64,000 nt of DNA, taken from contig JANVFP010000036.1 of NCBI GenBank assembly GCA_027919835.1, forward strand, positions 62,001 to 126,000. The letters run 5' to 3'. Shown here one piece after another: positions 54,484 to 64,000 of the stretch. This DNA comes from Lentinula raphanica (Eukaryota > Basidiomycota > Agaricomycetes > Agaricales > Omphalotaceae). A model generated the notes under the pieces. The model was not told the DNA's origin and did no database searches. It worked only from the letters and a program-made list of their open reading frames with translations. Within the stretch, counting starts at the first letter, position 1; each line of letters begins with the position of its first letter. The position numbers and the translations under genes are program-made.

Positions 54484-56001
54484 TCATTCAAAAACTCTAA
54501 CGGCATTGATCTCAAAGTAAGCATTGCTGAAAGCCGAAGGGTTTGCGTTGACGTAGTCTATTCATCATATTCATCGAATCATAATCAGAAATCGGTCGCC
54601 TCATACAGGCAATTCCAACATACCATTGCAGTCAGTAACCCCGGTGCTAGCAGCGCATGCAAGATCCCATACGCTTGTGATACCTGCCCAGTCTCCACAG
54701 AAAGTGACTAGAGGAGCAATGTCAACTCAAGCGATTGCAGAATCCGGAGACAGGACATAGCGTACGATTAATTACAAAATTGTGGGCTGCGAATTCAGAG
54801 GCGATATCACAATCGGTGTTGGGGAAGAAGGCCACAGGGGTACCCTTGCGATGATTTGCACTTCAGTCAAACGTCGAGTCAAGGGGGTAGATCATCTGCA
54901 CTCACCCAGTTGTCAGTATCCACTTCAGTGCTGCCTCCCGAAACATCCGAGGGGACAGTAGTAGAACTACGCGGCCAGAACCAGATACTGATGAAAGTCG
55001 TCGTTCTTTCCATTGCAAACCTATGGAAACCAAATCAGCATCATGATACGAGCATGGGTGGATAGAAGACTAATCACGAACCATCCTCCTCCGGCAGCAT
55101 TGAAGCTGGGTCCGAACGTGTTCGCAGCAAACTCGACACCACAGCCATCGTTGCCATCATCAGCTGCAGCGCAATCCTCATTAAGAATGGTGCCGGTTTG
55201 TGCGCGACTATCGGGCATAGTGCAAGCTGTGTTTTGCTTTGAGTTGATAAATTGAAAAATTTCATAAGGTAGAAGCTTACAAGGCCCTGTGTGTAAAGTG
55301 CCTTGATTGTTGTTTTGATTATTGACGCCTGCAGGTTATAATTGTAGAGGTGTGAGTGATCTTCACAACGGCTGGTGCGTGATGCAGGTGTTAACTTGCC
55401 TTCCATGATATCTATCTCGCCGGTACTTGGCCAATTAGGTCCATAGGTCCAGAGAGCTGGCCAAGTGCTACGTAACATCTATCAAAAGATTGGACTATGA
55501 TGGATGACACAAAAGATACTTGCCCGCATCCTTCAGGCATATGCGCGACATCGAGTCTGATTCGCGTCTCAGTACAACAACCATCGACAAATTTGACTTT
55601 TACACGTACACCATAGCTGATGGACTCCCGAAAGTCTGCACAGATTCGAGTCGAACCGAATTTCTACCCGGATCACTGGCGGTTAAAACCGTAGTATCGT
55701 CTGCACGAAGGATGAAGACATCGTCTGTGGCAAAAGTTAAATTGGAGGCAGTAGCTGTTGCTTGATCGACATAGGTCCTATCCCGAAGTTGAGTCATAGG
55801 GGCGATGAGTCAAAAACCGATGAAGAGGACGTACACACGTCCTGCGGTGGGGTCAGCGGCAGTGAAGAAGTTGAAATCGCCGCTCAGGAAGTCATTCCCT
55901 ATGTATGATGTTGATTGAGTGTAGGTGGCTGCCTGAACATGGAGAAGGCAGGTAGCTATCACGGTTGAAGAGAGGAGGTGAACGAATGTCGTGGAGGGCA
56001 T
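54484..56001 (-). CDS. GH16 glycoside hydrolase (secreted endo-beta-glucanase type)
   Basis: Ten exons (56001-55835, 55777-55610, 55556-55524, 55467-55400, 55328-55281, 55226-55082, 55020-54906, 54844-54766, 54707-54624 and 54557-54484) give 326 residues. Signal peptide MPSTTFVHLL to about residue 24. Catalytic signature GEIDIMEG with E140, D142 and E145 (nucleophile, helper, acid/base pattern ExDxxE). Substrate-cleft motifs GCGTWPALW (about 121-129), AGGGWFAMERT, DNWGTPVAFFP and NLTFCGDWAG. Family members cleave beta-1,3(4)-glucans in fungal or plant walls. Introns after exon 3 and exon 4 start with GCAAGT, i.e. GC-AG introns; the others are GT-AG. The frame is continuous throughout and the C-terminus (NAYFEINAVRVFE) is typical. 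Confidence 0.9.
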
Positions 56002-56844
56002 GTCGAACTAAAGGAGGGGGTGGGATAGAACCGAAGGAAAGTATGATCTTCCTTTTCCTCCGTAGATTTCGAACGCTTTTATACATCTTCTGTCGCCTGG
56101 GCCTGCGTTGAGCGTTTCTTCAATGATTTGATAATTCGATTGAGACAAAATCGAAAAGATGGTGGTTAATGCGTTCCGCGCGGTGGAAAGAATCACAGGA
56201 GATGACAAAAATAGAGTAACGCCAGCGACTATGATGATACCTCTGATAACTCCTTGTGCCACAGTACGAATTACCTGACGACAGAATGCAACGGGTCTTA
56301 ACGGGAGGCCACCGGTCGTCAGACGACATATACTGTACGTATGATCAAAGCAACGGGAAGTAAGATCGCTTTACTGCGGAATTTCGAGCAAGGTTGGACT
56401 CGCACAAGGCAGCATGCATGTGGAGGAGAGCGTATGCTGCAGGAAGTATTCTTTGAATAAACATGTGAATATGTTGCTGGAATCTGAGGAGGTTTAATTA
56501 CTATTATTCCGAGAAAATAGCATTCCTCGTGGATCATGAAGCATGCACTCGCACCTGTGATACATCTTGCGTGGGTCCACGAATCTGTGACTAGAAATTG
56601 TGCAGATGGCGGACCGAGATCGTTGTGCTTTGGCGGGGCTCAGATCCAGACCCTATGTCAGATAGTCAGCGGTAGATGCTAGCAAACAAGGTGCTTTCAG
56701 CCAAAGCGATGAATCTAACAAAAGAAGGAGTTTTTTTGAAAAGGTCATCAAAGTAAGCGTTACATTGGCTTAGGCGCCCAGCTGGCGCTAATGGCCACTC
56801 GATCAGCGGATTCAGTTTCATCATAACTTTTAGACGTTCTTGTC
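56002..56844. other. Upstream of GH16 gene and left flank of KDZ element 2
   Basis: No gene seen. The last eight bases (ttcttgtc, 56837-56844) should reappear right of element 2 if it too made an 8-bp duplication; that end is outside the window. Confidence 0.5.
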
Positions 56845-56981
56845 CACCTCATACGCCCGTATACCGTAGTATTTAACCTTAGCCAAGGGGGGGTACTTGG
56901 CTAAGGGTGTTTCTATGGCTTTCTGTTAGTCCTCTATAGTGGAATAAATATTGAATAATTCGTCTGAACTTTAGTGTGATA
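56845..56981 (+). repeat. Left terminal inverted repeat, element 2
   Basis: Identical by eye to 36533-36669, including the internal palindrome. Confidence 0.88.
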
Positions 56982-57184
56982 TACCTTCCCTCCCGTGAGA
57001 TTCACCGCTTCGTCATCACCAAATACAGCATGGGCGCTGTGAGCAGCTGACAGACATCGGGATATGACATATTGGGTCCCGCCCTGCCCGCTTTATCCCG
57101 CCCCCCGCCCCTTACTGTTTTCAGAACAAAGCATAGTGTTGTATTTGTACAGAATCGGTCACAGCAGCTTGAAGATACCAAGTA

Positions 57185-60165
57185 CTACTTATCTATGGCA
57201 ACTCCAATGACAGCAGCCATGTCATTGAGTACTCCATCCTCATCATCTTCATCGTCATCCAACGGCGGTGCATCCTCGTCGGTAGCGTGGTCGTGGACTC
57301 CCTCCGAATGCATCTGAAGTTGAGCTCCTTGTATCTGAGAATAAAGGGGACCTCGCCCTACCGACAACGATCCTGTAAAGCCCTTCACCCTGGCAAGCTT
57401 TCTAAGCCTGAGCATGTGTAGATCGTTGCACCTCGCCCGTTCCCAAGCATAGCGCTGGATCTGTGCAGCAAGAAGGGGGTTCGAAGGCCGCATCTCCTCC
57501 TCCTTTAGTGCAAGGAACGCCGATTCTTCATGGATGTAGGTGACCAGTGAGTGAATTTCTTTGTTGAGTCGAATGATTTCCTCCTCAGCGTGGACAAGCT
57601 TGTGGTATTGATCCATAGCAAGACGGCCCGCAGGCTGAGCCCACAATTCTCCACGAACGTCGCGGCGGGCATCCCGAAGAAGGTCGAAGTCAGAGAGAAA
57701 AGAGTACTCGACAACATCCTCCCATGAGAGAGTAGGTCGGCCAAGTTCAGAAGCCGCATCGTTGAAAACGGTGATAGCTGTGCGGATAGCTTGGGAGCGA
57801 GCTTTGAGGGAGTCGGCGATGTGTTTGCGGAGCTTGTAACCAGTGTGCGACATGTTCATCTTCGAGAGTTCGAAAAGTCGCGCAACTACGAGGCCCTCCA
57901 GCTTATCCAGAGCGCGCCGGTATTTCGCCTTATGAACGAGATCCTGTGCGACTCTCCACTCCTCAGAACCAGGTATCCATCTGGTCTTGATGCCGAGCTT
58001 CACTTCCAACGCTTGCACTTCGGCCTTCAAGTCATCTCGATTCTCGATAGCATGTCGTCGTCTGGCTTCGATTTGTCGAGTCTGATCGTTCCGACCAAGA
58101 GCGTTGAGGATGGAGTCAGGTGTGTAGGTGATCCACTCCCGATTGGCGTCGTTGAGCTTATTCTGGGCTGCCGTGTACTTTTCGAGCTTCTTGAAGTATT
58201 CCATCTGCAGCGTTTCCTCCGGCGGTTCCTTTTTGAGGCTCTGAAGATACTCCTGTTCTTGCTTCAGCCAGTGAGGAAAAACCTCCGTCGACGTTATCCC
58301 CAGGTCGTTCATTGTGTGTGCAAGTGCAGAAGCGGACTGTTGGATTTCAATAGCCTGTTTGTACTTGTCGACAAGGAATTTGCTCAGCCGAGCGTAAGTT
58401 TCGAAGTTATCGTGGTGGTAGCTGAATCTGGAAATGGCTTGTCGGCGATGGAATGTGGACATATGACGAGTAGAGGAAGCGAGCTCGTTTGATTCAGAGA
58501 AGAACGATTCACATTGCTCGAGGTGTTCAAGTCCAAGCCCGGGGATGTACGTAGCAAGGTGAGACGTCTGGCAGAGTCTGGAATGTGCATGCCCATGAAA
58601 CGCCCCAACCAGGGATGTGTATCCAAGCGTCTCAGCTTTTGGTTGGAGGGGGCTCTTCTTGATCGTGGCTTTGAACCCGCATCCAATATCGTAGCCTATG
58701 CCGAGGTCTTTTCCAAACACATCGAGAAGACGATTGACGATAGCGAGAGGATATTTTGCCAGCTCCCCACTCCTCACCATGTCTGCAATAAGCAGGACAA
58801 ACCCGTGGCGGCATAGGCATAGAAAGATTCCGGTTTCCTCGAAAACACCCCACATCTTTGCTGTCGAAGTCTCGCTCAGGTTTTTCCACCGCTCCTCACA
58901 TGGATTTGCTTCCTCTGCTTCACCGCCCGACTCGACCATCTCTTGAATTGCGGCTTTGGACCACTCATCGACCTCCTCTCTAGTCAGATAATAGTCCCCG
59001 CCTCCGACCCGCATATCCGACCTCTCTTTCGACTGCTCAGCAGAATCCTCGCCAACCGTATCCTTCCGGTAAAGTCGTTTGAGCGAGTTATTGCCGTCCA
59101 TGGTTCCGAGTAAAGAAAATCGAAGCTTCGGCTCCCCTTCCGTACGATACATGCAGCAAGGGCAAGTATTCATCAACCGCCAGTTCTCTGAGTCCCGTCC
59201 GAGCGCCTTCATTACGCGTTTGTGGATTCGGAGGTTGACGTCGAGGTATAGATCGAAGGCGATGGAGAACTGTTCGCGGAGGTATGGTTTGAACGGAATT
59301 CCTTGTAAGTCACAGAGGGACTTAACGAAGGCCTGAATGGAGAGACGGGGGCAACGAAGAGATTGTATTCGAAAGAGTTCAAGAGTTCGTGTGGTGACGG
59401 CGACGGTAGCGAGACCAGGAGAGCAGGGCCAAAGGCCGCAGCGAACGAGGCTATATGACCAGAAAGGGTCTGTTTCTGCGCATTGAACGTCGGTATAAAA
59501 AGACTCTGAGTGCCTAGTCAGGTAGAGATATTCATGGGGAAGTTTTCGAACACTCACTGAAGATGTCAACTGCAGTGATTGTCTGACTAGTGCATTGTCC
59601 GATCAGTTCAGAAGGAGTACCATGCGAAAGACCCTCGTGCCCAAACTCCGCATACCAAGCCATATACGCATCGGTCATAGATTCCATCTGAGGAGCGAAA
59701 CGAATGTTTCGACGATGAGTTCGATCTCGCCTCGTTCGAAAGTCCTTCCTTTGCCTAAAATCAAATAGATTTTGATTAGCTATATAGAATAAGACGGGCG
59801 AGAACATACTTTTTGCCAGCATCCGTCTCAAAATATCCTGCAGCAATGTCCTCAAAATCTCCCATATGGCTGTGTTCCAAGATATCTCGTCCTTCTAATA
59901 CATCTTCCATCCGGTTGTCGTACCCATCGATGTCGACAGGCCCACCCATTTCATCGTCCGAGCCATCTCCACCGTCACCTTGACTGCTAGAATCGATCGG
60001 CAGCATGACCTCTTGTTTCGCCTTCAGTTTGGTGATCTGGGTTTGCGAGTGTGTTTTGAGTTTGGATCTGAGCAGGTCAGCCATGGTCTCTGCTCCTCCA
60101 GCAAATCGCTGACGTTTACTAGATCCGGACTTGCCATACGTTCGGCGTTTGGAAGACGAAGGCAT
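57185..60165 (-). CDS. KDZ transposase, element 2
   Basis: Exons 60165-59810, 59754-59558 and 59505-57185 give 957 residues. Identical to the element 1 transposase except for loss of three residues in the C-terminal Asp/Glu repeat. All catalytic and cysteine motifs are kept, so it is potentially active. It is divergent from the broken TET/JBP gene. Confidence 0.92.
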
Positions 60166-60536
60166 ACCGGCACTGGTGACCGAGCCCTGCTAGTAGTAGT
60201 AGTACTTCAACTTGTTTGAGGTTTCAGGCGTAACACGATCACGTGCAGTCACGTAGGCGTGTTATCACATGACGTACGGCTTGAATACATAATAGCATCG
60301 GTTGTTTGTTGATTGATTTAACCTCCTCTTTCATTTTATTCTCATCATCCTCGAGTCGGCCATCAAGCTGGTGAGTACTCAATTGCTTCATGCCTTCGGG
60401 TGTCTACTCGAGAGCGCGTCGCTTGCCACGTTCACCCCTGGATGCGGCAAGCGGCGCGTTTGATGAGAACACGATACCAAAGGAGAAGCGCAACGGTCCT
60501 AGAAGTGGTATGCTAACAGATTTCTTCCTTTAGACT

Positions 60537-62072
60537 ATGGTCTCAGGCCTTACCAGGACGGTAAGCCTCTTATTATCTACTCAACCCTTTCGCTAATAAC
60601 GCATTAGACGCGTTCAGGACGCTCTTACATCGAGATCATCGCTGAAGATGATCCAAACGATATTGCTGTCCTTCAGCTGGACTTCTCAATCGATATGGAC
60701 GACCTAGCTCGACAATCTATTGAAGATTCAGAAAACCCGGATCTCGAGGAGCCTCAAACTTTCACATCGATTCCGAATACGCTCAAACGAAAGTACGACT
60801 CCGAAGACAGCAATCCTGCCCCACAAAAGACTCCACGCAACGGCAAGAGCTCGGGACAAAAGGCTCAGTCAGCGAACAACAGCCGTCGCGCTAAACGACG
60901 TGCAGAAAAACAGGCGACTCTTGGACACCCTCGTGGAACCGGACGTGCTTTTGAAAGGCACGTCATGGCGGCGGAGCCCATTCAAACTGCCTTAGTGAGC
61001 GAGGAACTTCCTATCGCAGAGGGGGGCTGGGTGGCCACCGATTGCTCCTACGTCGGTGCCAAGGTCAAACGGAAATTGGAGACGCTGAAAGCCCAGGGCT
61101 TCGTCCATATACCGTGGAAAGGAAGGTGTGTAATGTTCCTATAATTCTACTGAATGGCTTGACAGCTCATTTGCAGGGTACCTGTTTCCGTCGTGGATGC
61201 CGAAAAGCGGGTGGTGCTTGCAGCCGTCGGCCAACCAAACGACTCCAGCTACTCCTCCGACGCCGAAGAAATGGCCGACCTCATGCTTCAACTTGGTGCA
61301 ACCACGGACTGGTCAAAAGCTGAACTGCACACGAGACGCGGCAAATTCGCGTCGGCAACCTGCGGCTGGTCCTATGGTAAAGGGCAACCGAGGCCTATGC
61401 GCCTTGGTGGCGAACGTCAAGAATTGATGGAGGAATTCATTACGAACAAATGTGTTCAACGAATCGCCTCCTACCAGAGTGGTGAGCTCGACTCTCAGCA
61501 TGGCTATCGCATCTTTCCACTCAACCTTCGATAGCGACTTTTGGCCTTTGGTTTCCTAAGGCTTATGGAGAGTATCGACGCCGCAACAACCAACTCAAAG
61601 AGAAGATCCCGGAGTTCGATGGAAACGTCAAAGGGAGCGTGTTCAATGGCTGCACGGCCAACTTTGGACCCAACACCTGGACGTACATTCATCGCGACAC
61701 AAGGAATGCACCCGGTGCATGTGCAATTACTGCGGGGGGCCATTCGATCCAGTCAAAGGCGGTCAGCTCATCATATGGGACCTTAAACTTATCTTCGACT
61801 TTCCCCCAGCGTCGACTATTCTCTTACCTTCTGCTCTTTTTCGACACTCGAATATCCCCGTTCAGAAAGGTGATAAACGGGTGTCTTTCACTCAATACAC
61901 AGCTGGTGGCATTCACCGTTGGTTGGAATACGGGGGGCGTACTGAAGAAAGGTTCTCGATTGAGGACCCCGAGGGTTATCGAAGAATGCTTGAGGAAAGA
62001 CCAGGGCGTTGGCAAAAAGCGTTGGATGTCTTTAGTACAATAGATGAACTGAAAGCTGGCATTACAGCTTGA
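60537..62072 (+). pseudogene. TET/JBP dioxygenase, frameshifted, element 2
   Basis: Same exon layout as element 1 (60537-60560, 60608-61125, 61177-61481, 61535-62072). The G-run after ATTACTGC is six bases (61734-61739) instead of seven (41431-41437). Translation therefore leaves frame just after the HRD iron-binding motif (about residue 350) and continues in a wrong frame to a stop at 62043. The distal histidine and the 2-oxoglutarate arginine are lost. The predicted product is a non-catalytic truncated protein unless the base is a sequencing error. Confidence 0.82.
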
Positions 62073-62800
62073 ATGTAGATAACCTCATGATTCAGATCGA
62101 GCAAGTTTCGTTCAAAGTCCGAGTCAGTTATACTACCTCAGAATTTCAAAAAACAAAGAATTGGAGTCAAGCAGTGAGTTAAGCTGGGCCAATGTCGCTC
62201 CTCAGAGGATTCTCTCTAGCTCTCAACAGTGTGTCTTGTGAAGGCAGTCCAATGTCGAAAAAGCCAAAATGTCATGGCTTATCTTAGTAGATCAAGTAAA
62301 GACTATGAGTCTTAAATTTTTTCTGAGGCTCTCGGATGTATATGTAATCTCTTCAGATAGCGAGATCATTGAATACATCACATATTCTTGTTACAAAATT
62401 TTCTGTTGGTTCTATGTTCATTCCTTGACTTTCGAAACAAGATTGTATTATTAAGTGCAAGGAAAATTCAGTAAAATACCTTTCTGGTGTAGCTACAAGG
62501 TCCCGTACTTTGAGAGCTCGTCCATGAAGTCAATGCATGAATACTCAAGAAATCGGTTGTTAGAACATATAGCCGAAGTAGGAACCATGGGGAAAAGTAG
62601 GCTTGTTGGGCGTTAAACTGCCATTTTAGTATACAAAAATGGGCGCCTAGTCAAATTGCAGCACCTAAGTTCATCGCAACTCACTGTCTCTCACTGTCAG
62701 TCCATTTTTTTGATAGATTTCGGTCAAGAACCGCGACAACATTTTGAATTCAAAGCTTTTACATAGATTTGGAGCTCATACAAGTAACAAAGCAATTATA
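62073..62800. other. Convergent intergenic region in element 2
   Basis: Copy of 41771-42498; no coding signal. Confidence 0.5.
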
Positions 62801-63948
62801 CTAAGTGAAAAATCCAGGCCTCTCAGTAGAAACAATGCGACAAGGATCAGCATTTGACTGGGTGTTCCAGTAATCTTGAGCTTCAGCCTCACTGGAAAAC
62901 GCAGTCAGAAACCCCCCACCCCATTCAAGGCCATCACGGAGTGCGTCGTAGCTTGAGACAAAATTAGCAACATGCTGAACAGGGTTACAAAGAAAACTTA
63001 CGCGCTTCGATAAATTTCAGGATGCACACCCTGAGTCACCACCCAATATCCTCGTCCCATCCCTTGCTGGAGCGCGCTCACTACGCCTGATGTTCTAGCA
63101 GCGTTCCATGAAGCTTGTGCGAGTTCGCGGGTCGGAAAACCTTTGAAGACGAGATTGGGGTCTTGTTCTTTCAACTGCTTGACCCTGGACCTACATATAA
63201 GAGTCGTCAATTGTTGTCTAGCAAACACGACGAGCTGAGCTTACCATCTATCGTAAACGAAAGCCTCCCTGCCCGAGTAGACGACGTAAGCGTTGTACTG
63301 TCCACGACGGTGTCGAGGAGTGGCAGGAGGTACCGGAGGCGGTGAGAACGGAGGTAAGGTGGCCAGGGAGAGAGCAGGGGACGGCAGAGCTTGACTTCCC
63401 TCCGACTGGACTCCTGTGAAATCCGATGGAGCTTCCGACGGTCCTGCTGGCTCGGATGGCCTTGCGGCCTCTGCCGGTTCAGAGTACTGTGGAGGTGGGA
63501 CTGAATAAAGCTCATCCGAGCCCTGTCGAAACACATAAACTGGCGGGTTGTTGAACCTACCCTTGCATCAGTTAGAACTTACTCTTAGGCAACGATAGAT
63601 AGCTTCTACATACAAGTTTGTGTTGATCTGTTCTTGAATTTTCGACGATCTGGGTAGCTCTTTCTTGGGCGATGCTTGAACAACCGCGTTCGAGAATTCC
63701 GCAGGCCGCTTTGTGGGGGAGGCTCGACCTCGACTCACTCAATAAATCAAGGAAAATCAGTTGACATGAGAGAAGAGAATAGAGTCGTTCTTACATGTGA
63801 TCTTAGACATCGTTTGGGCCAACTCGTCTATGAGGTGATCAGTATGAGCCTTCTTACATTATATTTACCTACCGTCTTCATCGTCGCTGGAGTCAGAGAT
63901 CAGAATCACTCGACTAGAAGATGAGGTTGAGGCTAAAATGGGTGTCAT
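62801..63948 (-). CDS. Protein with two RNase H1 N-terminal-like modules, element 2
   Basis: Identical copy by eye of the 42499-43646 gene: exons 63948-63873, 63827-63795, 63737-63614, 63556-63245, 63190-63002 and 62951-62801, 294 residues. It retains the SUMO-interaction-like VILISDSSDDED and both modules. Its divergent partner gene is outside the window. Confidence 0.77.
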
Positions 63949-64000
63949 AAATGCATAGCAGAAACGGGGAGAAGAAGCGAGGCTCGAGCTCACAGGTCAT

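Larger units (their letters stand above)
56845..64000. mobile_element. KDZ DNA transposon, element 2 (truncated by window end)
   Basis: Same orientation as element 1, 20,312 bp downstream, with an identical left TIR (56845-56981). Over the visible 7,156 bp I noticed only three differences: a 9-bp deletion in the transposase acidic tail, one synonymous base (T to C at the position matching 38838), and one G lost from a G-run in the TET/JBP gene. Different outer flanks show it is a separate insertion. The fourth gene and right TIR lie beyond 64000. Confidence 0.9.

Noticed and set aside
56845..64000. Idea that the second KDZ element is an assembly duplicate of the first
   Set aside because: Left flanks differ completely and three sequence differences exist; a true second insertion is simpler, though long reads should confirm.
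1..64000. CRISPR arrays, bacterial operons, ribosome-binding sites, tRNA or rRNA genes
   Set aside because: None seen. Spliced genes and protein families show a fungal nuclear genome.

Overview
The window is eukaryotic nuclear DNA from a basidiomycete fungus, most likely a mushroom-forming agaricomycete. The genes carry many 45-85 bp GT-AG introns. There are STE3 pheromone receptors with CaaX pheromone precursors (a B mating-type locus), and a KDZ transposon carrying a TET/JBP dioxygenase, a combination known from Agaricomycetes. Gene models below were built by hand from open frames, splice signals and frame continuity.

Layout. 0.5-20.7 kb: accessory region with four paralogous small secreted proteins (SSP1-4) that share a promoter-proximal motif. 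Between SSP2 and SSP3 lies a minus-strand gene (8391-10376) with a signal-peptide exon followed by 18 phase-0 micro-exons of 21-42 nt, invisible to ORF finding. A 720-bp Mutator-like non-autonomous element with a 9-bp target duplication sits behind SSP3. 21.3-28.2 kb: mating-type B locus with two pheromone precursors and two divergent STE3 receptors. 30.7-36.1 kb: an MPDU1-type PQ-loop gene and an MFS sugar transporter with a frameshift. 36.5-46.5 kb: a complete 9,956-bp KDZ element with about 137-bp terminal inverted repeats (TIRs), an 8-bp target duplication and four genes in two divergent pairs: KDZ transposase, TET/JBP dioxygenase, a protein with two RNase H1 N-terminal-like modules and a SUMO-interaction-like motif, and a DNA/chromatin-like protein of unknown function. 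46.5-53.0 kb: a tandem duplication of a secreted/multi-span membrane protein gene; the KDZ element landed beside one copy and the other copy preserves an empty site. 53.3-56.0 kb: an unknown gene and a GH16 glucanase with two GC-AG introns. 56.8 kb to the end: a second, nearly identical KDZ element, cut by the window edge, whose TET/JBP gene is frameshifted.

The most unusual items are the fungal micro-exon gene and the pair of young KDZ-TET elements. Both element copies keep the transposase open, but only the first keeps the dioxygenase open.
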